A program made the position numbers and the translations under genes. A DNA stretch of 51,061 nucleotides, from contig JALVEW010000270.1 in assembly GCA_027030425.1 (NCBI GenBank), forward strand, positions 1 through 51,061. The letters run 5' to 3'. Positions within the stretch are counted from its first letter, which is position 1; each line of letters begins with the position of its first letter. Below are positions 43,500-51,061 of the stretch, piece after piece. A model generated the notes under the pieces. The model was not told the origin of the DNA and ran no database searches. It saw only the letters and a program-made list of their open reading frames with translations. Source of the DNA: Sedimenticola sp. GTDB taxonomy: Bacteria > Pseudomonadota > Gammaproteobacteria > Chromatiales > Chromatiaceae.

Positions 43500-44699
43500 A
43501 TGGACATGGAAAAATTAATCAAGACATTGCGTGGCAGCGGTATTTTGAGACTGCTTCCCCGGCAGCTGAAGATGATGCTCAAGTCCAGAGCGGATTTCGA
43601 GGGACTGCACCGTATGGACTGGCAGGAACGCTATGACGAACTCATGGCGCGTGTTCAGCCTGCGGGGGATTTATCCACCCAGCGGGAGGTCTGCATCATC
43701 TATGACTGGATGATGCGTCATGGATACTATGAAGCAGCCTGCCTGGAGCTGGGCGTGCCTTATCATGTGCTGGATCTCACTTCTTCTGATTGGGTAAGAA
43801 AGCTTGAAGAAGACGACAGCTTCATCTATTTCCTGCGCCCTTTCGTATTATCAACACTTGGCCGCGCCATATACGAAGAGAGGGCATATTTTCTGTCTCA
43901 TGTGCTCGGTCGCCCGCTGTTTCCCGACTTTGATTCCTTGTGGATATACGAAAGCAAGCGCCGCTGTGTCAATTGGCTGGAACACTTTGGTGTACCTCAT
44001 GCCAAAACCTGGGTATTTCTGTCTTCCCGAGAGGCGCTGAGCTTTGTGGAGACAGCCACATTTCCCTTGCTGTTCAAAACGGATATCGGTTCGGATGCTC
44101 TGGGGGTGCGGGTGCTGCACAACAGGCGGGAGGCGCGCAGTATCGTGAGAGCATGCTTTGGCAAGGGCTTTCAGTCCAATTTCTATGACCCAAGGGACAG
44201 GAACTACGGTCAGGTTCTGTTTCAGCAGCATCTTGGGGAAGTCAGGGAATGGCGGGTGATTCGTATAGGCGAGACCTTTTTTGCTCATCAGAAAGGAAAG
44301 AAGGGAGAGTTTCACAGTGGCACCAAGATCACCGAGTATCATGTTCCGGGAGAGAATTTGCTGAACTTTTCCCGAACTGTGCTGGAGAAAATGGGAATGA
44401 AGGCTGTTGCGCTGGATGTGTTCGAGGATCGGCATGGTAACTTTTTCGTCAATGAGGTGCAGGCGTACTATGGGGCGAGTGAGCCGGGGGGGGAGTGCTA
44501 TGAGAATGGAAAAAATGTAAGCCTTGATGCCGGACAGACCGTCGAAATGATGGTTCATGGTGAACCCGGACGTTTTCATTACCAGCAGGGGAAATGGCGG
44601 TTTGAGGCAGGAGACTTTGCCCGTAACGCCGGATGCAATTTGCGGGTGAAACTGGCCTTTCAGGAAAAAGGGGAGCCCCTTCCCGGTTATTCGGTCTGA
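43500..44699 (+). CDS. ATP-grasp-like ligase of unknown substrate
   Basis: A 399-residue predicted ATP-grasp enzyme, a class that joins a carboxylate to an amine or other nucleophile through an acyl-phosphate. Segments FPLLFKTDIGSDALGVRVL (glycine-rich loop and lysine) and LDVFEDRHGNFFVNEVQAYYG (metal- and ATP-binding Asp, Asn, Glu) are the basis. The N-terminal ~120 residues look like an alpha/beta domain for the second substrate. It may attach an amino acid or similar group to the glycan. AAGGA is 13 bases upstream of the ATG, slightly far; the codon at 43506 is an alternative. Its stop is one base from the convergent CapK-like gene. Confidence 0.8.
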   Translation: MDMEKLIKTLRGSGILRLLPRQLKMMLKSRADFEGLHRMDWQERYDELMARVQPAGDLSTQREVCIIYDWMMRHGYYEAACLELGVPYHVLDLTSSDWVRKLEEDDSFIYFLRPFVLSTLGRAIYEERAYFLSHVLGRPLFPDFDSLWIYESKRRCVNWLEHFGVPHAKTWVFLSSREALSFVETATFPLLFKTDIGSDALGVRVLHNRREARSIVRACFGKGFQSNFYDPRDRNYGQVLFQQHLGEVREWRVIRIGETFFAHQKGKKGEFHSGTKITEYHVPGENLLNFSRTVLEKMGMKAVALDVFEDRHGNFFVNEVQAYYGASEPGGECYENGKNVSLDAGQTVEMMVHGEPGRFHYQQGKWRFEAGDFARNAGCNLRVKLAFQEKGEPLPGYSV

Positions 44700-44700
44700 T

Positions 44701-46065
44701 TCAACGCTGCAGCATGGAAATCGTGACTCTATGTTTTCCCGTACGGGTCAGCGGAATGTCGTTCACGAAGTCGTAGCTTATGTTGCAGTCTTCTCCCATC
44801 GCCTGCTGGACCAGGGCTTTCAGCCTGTGCAGATCGGGTTCAGATAGGCCATCCGGCGCCACCAGCTTGATGAGCAGTGAGTGTGGGTCTTCCTGTATGA
44901 CCTGAAAGCGATGGATGTTCCTGAACTCCTTCATCAAGTGAGGAAAATATTCTCCCGGGATCTGTCTTCCGTCTGGGGTGGTGAGCATATCCAGGATTCT
45001 GCCAGTCACTTCTTTCAACAGCGGCAGGCCCCGGCCACAGGAGCAGGGGTGTTCTGCGAGTATGGCCATGTCGCCGATTTCATACCGGATGAATGGCATG
45101 CCATAGTTGTGCAGATCAGTAATGACGACACGCCCTTCTTCTCCTGGGGAGGCGGGGCTGCCATCCTCCCTCAGGATTTCCACCAGCAGGTTTTCCGCAC
45201 TGATGTGCAGGCCCTGGTGTTGCTCGCACTCCATGGCGATGAGCATGAATTCCCTTGAACCGTAGGAATGAAAGACCGGCGCCTGAAAGGCTGTCTCGAT
45301 TTCCTCGCGCTGGTGCTTGAACAGTGCCTCGGCTGCCGTGATGATGCTGGTGGGGTGGATTCCGGAATCCTTTTCCTGTCCGTTGAGAAATCTGGCAAAA
45401 TTGTAGAGGGGATTGGTGTAGGCAATGATAACTTCTGGCCGGAAGCGCTGAAGCTGTTGTTGGCAGCGTTCCATGGCCGGCTGGTCGAAGCTGAAACTGT
45501 TGAAGTATTTCTGCCGCAGTAACAGGTGATGCAGTTTCTGCTTTGCTGCTTTGAGCCACGATTCCTTTTCCAGGGCAACGCCCCAGATATAAGCTTGACG
45601 AACCCCGCCCTTGGCGCCGGCCCAGCCATAGCCTCTTCGCGTCACTGCCTGGCGCCACTCGCTGCTCTCTGGCGTGTATTCGAAATGCAGGGGTTCCCCG
45701 GTAGAGCCTCCAGTGGACTTTTCCCATGTCCGCCCTTTCCATGATTCAGCCACCATCTCGTCATGGTTTTTACGTATGGTGGTCTTGGTAGTGATGGGCA
45801 AGCGCCGGAAGTGTTCCATGTGCCGGATGTCGGCTGGTTTGAGGCCGAGGCTTTCGAACACCTTTTTCCAGTAGGGGCATTCCCTTTCGGCGTGGGTCAG
45901 CAGCTTTACCAGGTCCTGCCACTGCCGGGTCTGTATCTCTTTTTCCGAAAGCCACTGACTGTCATTCAGCCGCTTTTCATAACGCAGGGTGTTTCGTCCC
46001 CGGATGCGTTCTTCCCAGATGGGCTCGAGAAGCCGATGAAACAACCATGAATAGAGTGTAGGCAT
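44701..46065 (-). CDS. CapK/phenylacetate-CoA-ligase-like adenylating enzyme
   Basis: A 454-residue protein of the CapK family in the ANL superfamily. P-loop STGGSTGEP (117-125), YGSRE, the GDM(A) segment and a Cys-rich CSCGRGLP are visible, and it ends with RTGKHR, the C-terminal lysine region. CapK proteins occur in capsule and EPS loci, where they are thought to activate an acid, often for attachment to sugars. The start at 46065 (AGGAAC before MPTLYSW) is preferred: the longer frame would start at 46158, inside the Pho box, and adds a tail not seen in the family. Divergent from pstS. Confidence 0.85.
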   Translation of the reverse strand: MPTLYSWLFHRLLEPIWEERIRGRNTLRYEKRLNDSQWLSEKEIQTRQWQDLVKLLTHAERECPYWKKVFESLGLKPADIRHMEHFRRLPITTKTTIRKNHDEMVAESWKGRTWEKSTGGSTGEPLHFEYTPESSEWRQAVTRRGYGWAGAKGGVRQAYIWGVALEKESWLKAAKQKLHHLLLRQKYFNSFSFDQPAMERCQQQLQRFRPEVIIAYTNPLYNFARFLNGQEKDSGIHPTSIITAAEALFKHQREEIETAFQAPVFHSYGSREFMLIAMECEQHQGLHISAENLLVEILREDGSPASPGEEGRVVITDLHNYGMPFIRYEIGDMAILAEHPCSCGRGLPLLKEVTGRILDMLTTPDGRQIPGEYFPHLMKEFRNIHRFQVIQEDPHSLLIKLVAPDGLSEPDLHRLKALVQQAMGEDCNISYDFVNDIPLTRTGKHRVTISMLQR

Positions 46066-46151
46066 CTGTTCCTGAAATATCGTCGATTGATTGTCAACGT
46101 CCTTTGGCGTCGCAATCATAGCAGTAAAGAAGCGCGAAAACCTGATCCGGG

Positions 46152-46185
46152 CTGTCATATGGCCGTAACAATGGGCAAGTACAGT
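46152..46185 (+). promoter_or_regulatory. Pho box and -10 element for pstS
   Basis: CTGTCAT-ATGG-CCGTAAC (46152-46169) matches the seven-four-seven PhoB-binding pattern. Ten bases later TACAGT (46180-46185) can serve as the -10 hexamer, the spacing expected when PhoB replaces the -35 contact. The pstS start is 37 bases further on. Confidence 0.75.
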
Positions 46186-46222
46186 ATCGCTCAGTTACAT
46201 TTGACCGACTATGAGGACACAT

Positions 46223-47317
46223 ATGAAACAACCCAGCATTATAGCCTGTGTCGGCGTACTGGCTATGATTACCGGCACAGCCATGGCTGTGTCCAGGGAT
46301 ACCGTCTATATTGTGGGTTCATCCACTGTTTATCCCTTCGCCACCGTGGTGGCGGAAAGGTTCGGAAAAAGCACCAAATTCAACACCCCCAAGATCGAAT
46401 CCACTGGCTCCGGTGGCGGCATGAAGCTTTTTTGTGAAGGGGTGGGTGTCAGGCATCCCGATATCACCAATGCCTCCCGGCGCATCAAGAAATCCGAGTT
46501 CGAGAAGTGCAGAAGGAATGGTGTCAGGGACATCGTGGAGGTGAAGATCGGCTATGACGGTATCGTGGTGGCCAATTCCATCGAGGCACCCCGGTTCAAT
46601 CTGAGCCGCCGGGATATCTTCCTCGCTCTGGCCAAGCAGGTGCCGGACCCCAGGGCGCCAGAGAGTGGCAAGCTGGTGGCCAATCCTTATCAGACCTGGA
46701 AGAATGTGAATCCTGCGCTGCCGGATTACCGCATCGAGGTTCTCGGGCCACCGCCCACCTCCGGTACTCGTGACGCCTTCGCGGAGCTGGCCATGGAAGC
46801 TGGCTGTATGACCTTCGACTGGATACGGCAGATCAAGGATGAGACGAAAAAACTCAATAAAAGCGGTGACAAGCAGCAGGCCAAGGCGCTGAAAAAACGC
46901 TACAAGGCAATCTGTCATGGTGTGCGTGAAGATGGCAGGTACATCGAGGCGGGCGAGAACGACAATCTCATCGTCCAGAAGCTGGGGGTGAATCCCAAGG
47001 CCCTGGGCGTATTCGGCTACAGCTTCCTGGAACAGAACGAGGACCGGATTCAGGGATCCCTGATCGACGGGGTCGCGCCGGAATTCGAGCTGATTGCCAG
47101 TGGCAAGTATCCCGTGTCCCGGCCATTGTTCTTCTATGTGAAGAAGGCCCACGTGGGCAAGGTGCCGGGCATTCGTGAATATCTGGCCGAATTCACCAGT
47201 GAAAAGGCCTGGGGCGAGGAAGGCTATCTGGTGGACAAGGGGCTGATCCCCATGTCCAGGGAGGAGCGTGAAAAATATGCCAGGGATGCAAAAGAATTGA
47301 ATCCCATGCACTTCTGA
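46223..47317 (+). CDS. pstS: Periplasmic phosphate-binding protein
   Basis: A 364-residue ABC-transporter solute-binding protein. The signal peptide is MKQPSIIACVGVLAMITGTA to about residue 22. Phosphate-binding elements include GSSTVYPF, STGSGGG and SGTRDAFAE. GAGGA six bases upstream fixes the ATG at 46223; four upstream codons at 46211 are less likely. It delivers phosphate to PstC/PstA and is expected to be strongly induced under phosphate limitation through the Pho box. Confidence 0.95.
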   Translation: MKQPSIIACVGVLAMITGTAMAVSRDTVYIVGSSTVYPFATVVAERFGKSTKFNTPKIESTGSGGGMKLFCEGVGVRHPDITNASRRIKKSEFEKCRRNGVRDIVEVKIGYDGIVVANSIEAPRFNLSRRDIFLALAKQVPDPRAPESGKLVANPYQTWKNVNPALPDYRIEVLGPPPTSGTRDAFAELAMEAGCMTFDWIRQIKDETKKLNKSGDKQQAKALKKRYKAICHGVREDGRYIEAGENDNLIVQKLGVNPKALGVFGYSFLEQNEDRIQGSLIDGVAPEFELIASGKYPVSRPLFFYVKKAHVGKVPGIREYLAEFTSEKAWGEEGYLVDKGLIPMSREEREKYARDAKELNPMHF

Positions 47318-47340
47318 ACCGGATGCGGAGTTCCCCTATT

Positions 47341-47373
47341 GCGCGGTCTTTCCCGGAAGACGGCGCCTTTTTT
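47341..47373 (+). terminator. Attenuating terminator between pstS and pstC
   Basis: GCGC-G-GTCTT (47341-47350) pairs with AAGAC-G-GCGC (47357-47366), with a six-base loop and one G-G mismatch, then TTTTTT (47368-47373). It lies within the operon and should lower expression of pstCAB relative to pstS, as is common for ABC operons. Confidence 0.7.
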
Positions 47374-47390
47374 CATTCCAGGATATTGCC

Positions 47391-48773
47391 GTGAGCTTGT
47401 CTGCCTCCATTCTTGTATTGCTGCTGTTGTCCATTGCCGCCTATTGGTATGGTCGGCGTTACAGCCTGCGCCTGGTGTCCGGAGACCGCCGCCGGCTCCA
47501 TTCCATGCCCAGGTACTATGGCTATTATGTGGCGCTCTCGACAGCCTTGCCCGGATTGCTCATGCTGATGGTCTGGCTGTTTCTCGACCAGGGCGTGATC
47601 ATCCACTTGGTCAGTGCCGCCCTGCCGGAGCCTGTCCGCCAGCTTCCTCCTGATGAGCTGGGCTTGTATCTGAACGATGTCATCAACCTGACCCTGGGCA
47701 ACATCACATCCACGGCGGATGACGCGGCCATGCGTGCGGCGGCGGATCATTACCGGCATCTGCTGTTCATCTCCCATGTGGCCCTGTTCCTGGTGGTGGC
47801 GGGGATGGTGATCGGGGGAGGGCTCATTGCCCTGCGCAGGATTCGTCCGGATTTTCGTTCCCGGCCCCGGGTGGAGCGCCTGGTGAAATGGCTGCTCATC
47901 ATCGCCTCGTCCATCGCCATTCTCACGACGGTGGGTATTTTGCTGTCGGTGTTGTTCGAGGCCATAAGGTTCTTCAGGATCATCCCCATCACGGATTTTC
48001 TGTTTGGCCTGCAATGGAGCCCGCAGATGGCCATTCGTGAGGATCAGGTGGGCGCCAGCGGGGCTTTCGGGATGGTTCCCCTGTTTGCCGGCACCCTGCT
48101 CATTGCCCTGGTGGCCATGCTGGTGGCGGTGCCCGTGGGGCTTCTGTCCGCCATTTACCTGGCAGAGTTCGCTGGCAGCCGCATGCGTGCCTGGGCCAAG
48201 CCCTTGCTGGAAATCCTGGCGGGCATTCCCACCGTGGTGTACGGCTTCTTTGCTGCCCTGGTGGTGGCGCCCGCCCTGCGTGGGGCGGGAGAAAGCATCG
48301 GCCTGCAAGTATCGTCCGAAAGCGCTCTGGCCGCCGGGCTGGTGATGGGCATCATGATCATTCCCTTCGTCTCTTCCCTTTCCGATGACGTGATCAACGC
48401 CGTGCCCCAGGCCATGCGTGATGGTTCCTACGCCCTGGGAGCGACCCGTGCTGAAACCATCTCCCGGGTAATCATTCCAGCGGCCCTGCCGGGCATCGTC
48501 GGCGGTGTGCTGCTGGCCGTATCCCGGGCCATTGGTGAGACCATGATCGTGGTCATGGCGGCGGGTCTGACGGCCAGGCTCACGGCCAATCCCCTGGATT
48601 CGGTAACTACCATCACGGTGCAGATCGTTACCCTGCTGGTGGGGGACCAGGAATTCGACAGCCCCAAGACCCTGGCGGCCTTTGCTCTGGGCCTGGTGCT
48701 GTTTCTCGCCACCCTCGTATTGAATGTGCTGGCCCTGCATGTGGTCAGAAAGTACCGGGAAGAATATGAGTAA
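47391..48773 (+). CDS. pstC: Phosphate ABC transporter permease PstC
   Basis: A 460-residue inner-membrane permease, longer than the E. coli protein (about 320) because of an N-terminal extension with additional hydrophobic segments (about 5-25, 45-70 and 125-145). The permease core begins near 165 and contains the EAA-type loop DDVINAVPQAMRDGSYALGATRAE and the following VIIPAALPGIVGGV. GTG start preceded by CAGGA. It overlaps pstA by eight bases. Confidence 0.94.
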   Translation: MSLSASILVLLLLSIAAYWYGRRYSLRLVSGDRRRLHSMPRYYGYYVALSTALPGLLMLMVWLFLDQGVIIHLVSAALPEPVRQLPPDELGLYLNDVINLTLGNITSTADDAAMRAAADHYRHLLFISHVALFLVVAGMVIGGGLIALRRIRPDFRSRPRVERLVKWLLIIASSIAILTTVGILLSVLFEAIRFFRIIPITDFLFGLQWSPQMAIREDQVGASGAFGMVPLFAGTLLIALVAMLVAVPVGLLSAIYLAEFAGSRMRAWAKPLLEILAGIPTVVYGFFAALVVAPALRGAGESIGLQVSSESALAAGLVMGIMIIPFVSSLSDDVINAVPQAMRDGSYALGATRAETISRVIIPAALPGIVGGVLLAVSRAIGETMIVVMAAGLTARLTANPLDSVTTITVQIVTLLVGDQEFDSPKTLAAFALGLVLFLATLVLNVLALHVVRKYREEYE

Positions 48774-50052
48774 GTTGAAAGCTGCCGTGAAACGGCGGGA
48801 CATACGTGAAGCGGTGGAAAAAAGCCTGGAGGCGCGGAAACGCCGCAACCGGCGCTTTCGCCTCATGGGGCTTGGGGCAGTGATCACCGGCATGCTGCTG
48901 CTGGCGGTCATGTTCGCCAGCATTGGCAGCAATGGTTACAGCGCCTTCCTGCGCACGGAGATTCTTCTGGACATCGATTTCGATCCCGCCGTCATCGACC
49001 CCGATGGCAGCCGGGGTGCGGATGTCCTGATGCAGGCGGATTACACGGGGCTGGTGAAATCTTCCCTGCGCAACTATTTTCCCGATGTGAAAAAACGCAA
49101 GCAGAAACGCGCCCTGTACCGCCTGGTCAGCTCTGGCGCCGGAGATCAGCTGCGGGACATGGTGATGGAAGATCCATCCCTCATTGGCAGCAGCCGGGAG
49201 GTGTGGCTTATTGCCGATGATGACCTGGACCAGTATTACAAGCATGGCAAGGGCCAGAGCCGCCTGAAAGAACAGCAGATATACTGGGTGGCCATGCTGG
49301 AAGCGGATGGCCGCCTGCGCAAGGTGTTCAATACCACTTTCTTTATCGCGGGTGATTCCCGGGAGCCGGAGCTGGCCGGCATCCGCGGCGCTCTCATGGG
49401 CTCTTTTTTCGTCATCCTCATTACCCTGGGGCTGTCCCTGCCTCTGGGCGTGGCGGCCGCCATCTATCTGGAAGAGTTTGCGCCGCGCAATCACTGGACG
49501 GATCTCATCGAGGTGAACATCAACAACCTGGCTGCTGTGCCTTCCATTGTGTTCGGCCTGCTGGGGCTGGCCGTATTCATCAATTTCATGGGGCTGCCGC
49601 GTTCCGCGCCCCTGGTGGGTGGCCTGGTGCTCACCCTCATGACCCTGCCCACTATCATCATCGCCAGTCGCGCGGCGCTGAAATCCGTGCCTCCCTCCAT
49701 TCGTGAGGCCGCCCTGGGCATGGGCGCTTCCAGGATGCAGACGGTGTTCCAGCATGTGCTGCCCCTGGCCATGCCCGGCATGCTCACGGGAACCATCATC
49801 GGCATGGCCCAGGCCCTGGGCGAGACCGCGCCCCTGCTGATGATCGGCATGGTGGCCTTCATTGCGGACATTCCTACGGGGCCGCTGGATTCAGCTACCG
49901 TGCTGCCCGTGCAGATCTACCTCTGGGCCGACAGCCCGGAGCGTGCCTTCATGGAACGCACCTCCGCGGCCATCTTGGTATTGCTGGCCTTCCTCGTAAC
50001 GATGAACCTGCTGGCCATCTGGCTGCGCCGCAGGTTCGAGCGCCGCTGGTGA
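48766..50052 (+). CDS. pstA: Phosphate ABC transporter permease PstA with extra periplasmic domain
   Basis: A 428-residue permease. A cytoplasmic basic N-terminus and first membrane segment (about 43-60) are followed by a roughly 140-residue hydrophilic, probably periplasmic insertion, then the core membrane segments from about residue 205. The EAA loop reads [20 protein letters not shown] and is followed by [14 protein letters not shown]. coli PstA (about 296 residues) lacks the insertion; large forms exist in other gammaproteobacteria. It starts at 48766 inside the end of pstC. Confidence 0.94.
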   Translation: MSKLKAAVKRRDIREAVEKSLEARKRRNRRFRLMGLGAVITGMLLLAVMFASIGSNGYSAFLRTEILLDIDFDPAVIDPDGSRGADVLMQADYTGLVKSSLRNYFPDVKKRKQKRALYRLVSSGAGDQLRDMVMEDPSLIGSSREVWLIADDDLDQYYKHGKGQSRLKEQQIYWVAMLEADGRLRKVFNTTFFIAGDSREPELAGIRGALMGSFFVILITLGLSLPLGVAAAIYLEEFAPRNHWTDLIEVNINNLAAVPSIVFGLLGLAVFINFMGLPRSAPLVGGLVLTLMTLPTIIIASRAALKSVPPSIREAALGMGASRMQTVFQHVLPLAMPGMLTGTIIGMAQALGETAPLLMIGMVAFIADIPTGPLDSATVLPVQIYLWADSPERAFMERTSAAILVLLAFLVTMNLLAIWLRRRFERRW

Positions 50053-50062
50053 GAACAGGAGA

Positions 50063-50941
50063 ATGACGGCAATGGATCAAAGAGCGCATTTCATGTCCGT
50101 AGTGGAGCCTCCCATGAATGAAGTGAACATACCGGATGCAAGTCAACATGAGGCGCAGACTGTCGGCAAGCCTCTGCTGGACAAAAAGGTGTCCATGCGT
50201 TGCCGCAATGTGGACGTGTTCTACGGGGAGAAGCAGGCTATCTTCGATGTGTCCCTGGATATCGGCAAGCATGAAGTGCTGGCCATGATCGGACCGTCGG
50301 GCTGTGGCAAGTCCACGTTTCTGCGTTGCCTGAATCGAATGAATGACACCATTGCCAGCTGCAGGGTGCTGGGCAGCCTGCGTCTGGATGATGAGGATAT
50401 CTACGACCTCAAGATGGACGTGGAGCTGCTCAGAGCACGGGTGGGCATGGTATTCCAGAAACCCAATCCCTTTCCCAAGAGCATCTACGAGAACATCGCC
50501 TACGGGCCGCGCATTCACGGCCTCACCCGGGACAAGACAGAACTGGACGCGATCGTGGAAAACGCCCTGACCCGTGCGGGCTTGTGGAAGGAAGTGAAGG
50601 ATCGCCTGGATGATATAGGCACGGGCTTGTCCGGCGGACAGCAGCAGCGCCTGTGCATTGCCCGGGCCATTGCCATCAATCCCGAGGTGATTCTCATGGA
50701 CGAGCCCTGCTCGGCCCTGGACCCCATTGCCACGGCCAGGGTGGAAGAACTCATCGACGAACTGCGCCAGCGTTACACCATCGTCATCGTCACCCACTCC
50801 ATGCAGCAGGCGGCCCGGGTATCCCAGCGCACGGCCTATTTCCACATGGGGCGGCTGGTGGAAGTGGACAAGACCGACAGGATATTTACCAACCCCGGCC
50901 ATGAGTTGACAGAAGCCTACATCACAGGCCGATTTGGGTGA
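50063..50941 (+). CDS. pstB: Phosphate ABC transporter ATP-binding protein
   Basis: A 292-residue ABC ATPase that energises phosphate import. Walker A is GPSGCGKST with Lys83, the Q-loop lies in [10 protein letters not shown], signature LSGGQQQRL, Walker [14 protein letters not shown] and switch His in [10 protein letters not shown]. The first ~45 residues are a polar extension relative to E. coli PstB, so a later start at 50090 or 50114 is possible, but AGGAG directly before 50063 supports the first ATG. phoU would be expected next, beyond the window. Confidence 0.96.
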   Translation: MTAMDQRAHFMSVVEPPMNEVNIPDASQHEAQTVGKPLLDKKVSMRCRNVDVFYGEKQAIFDVSLDIGKHEVLAMIGPSGCGKSTFLRCLNRMNDTIASCRVLGSLRLDDEDIYDLKMDVELLRARVGMVFQKPNPFPKSIYENIAYGPRIHGLTRDKTELDAIVENALTRAGLWKEVKDRLDDIGTGLSGGQQQRLCIARAIAINPEVILMDEPCSALDPIATARVEELIDELRQRYTIVIVTHSMQQAARVSQRTAYFHMGRLVEVDKTDRIFTNPGHELTEAYITGRFG

Positions 50942-50980
50942 GCCCAGACCGTTATGCCCAAAGGCATAACGCAGCTGGGC
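50942..50980. terminator. Stem-loop after pstB
   Basis: GTTATGCC (50951-50958), loop CAAA and GGCATAAC (50963-50970) form a perfect inner stem; GCCCAG (50942-50947) and CTGGGC (50975-50980) extend it across a small internal loop. No T-run follows, so it may be an RNA-stability or processing hairpin rather than a terminator. Confidence 0.5.
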
Positions 50981-51061
50981 GAAGACTGCCACGGATGGCG
51001 GAAATGCTGGAAACGCAGGAGCAGTTTTCAGTGCGCCCGGGCAGGAAGCCCGGGCCGGGGC

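Noticed and set aside
50942-50980. Integron attC site
   Set aside because: The inner arms GTTATGC/GCATAAC do not fit the GTTRRRY/RYYYAAC core, and no cassette array is present.
1-51061. CRISPR array, tRNA, rRNA or insertion-sequence transposase
   Set aside because: No regularly spaced repeats, cloverleaf sequences or transposase-like proteins were seen; the three repeats at the left end are palindromic elements without spacers of constant size.

Overview
The window looks like chromosome from a GC-rich gammaproteobacterium. The order argH / algZ-like / algR-like is the one found in Pseudomonas and relatives, and metE/metR and the pst operon are of gammaproteobacterial type. No rRNA, tRNA, CRISPR array, transposase or phage gene was seen. 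I cannot name the species from the sequence alone.

Left flank (1-7.9 kb). A terminator is followed by three copies of a ~101 bp palindromic element with 16-bp arms, which surround a stretch that may encode a small structured RNA (about 427-591). Then come an unrecognised small gene and argH (both -), an AlgZ/AlgR-type LytS/LytTR two-component pair (+), metE (-) and its LysR regulator metR (+), with a symmetric LysR-type site between the last two.

Middle (7.9-46.1 kb). This is one large exopolysaccharide locus of 31 genes in alternating strand blocks. Sugar-nucleotide supply: TviB and TviC/WbpP-type enzymes (UDP-N-acetylhexosaminuronic acid). Assembly: an EpsB-type initiating phosphoglycosyl transferase, four GT4 and two GT2 glycosyltransferases, a Wzx flippase and an O-antigen ligase/polymerase. 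Export: a Wza-like lipoprotein, a Wzc-like chain-length protein, a BY-kinase-like protein without the Walker A lysine, an outer-membrane barrel protein and a membrane-anchored J-domain protein. Tailoring and turnover: three NodB deacetylases, a fourth deacetylase-like protein, a GNAT-like protein, an SGNH-like lipoprotein and two heparinase II/III-like lyases. A distinctive set activates carboxylates or makes amides: NadE-like, asparagine-synthase-like, acyl carrier protein, AMP ligase, ATP-grasp and CapK-like, plus a PrmC/HemK-like methyltransferase. Several members resemble the exosortase A (XrtA/PEP-CTERM) EPS families, but no exosortase or PEP-CTERM protein is present between the flanking housekeeping genes.

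Right flank (46.1-51 kb). pstS-pstC-pstA-pstB, the high-affinity phosphate ABC transporter, sits behind a good Pho box and has an apparent attenuating terminator between pstS and pstC. The window ends just after pstB.

Working model (inference): the locus makes a Wzy-dependent, uronic-acid-containing exopolysaccharide whose carboxyl groups may be amidated and perhaps N-methylated or otherwise decorated. Its acetylation is edited by deacetylases, and its chains are trimmed by secreted lyases.
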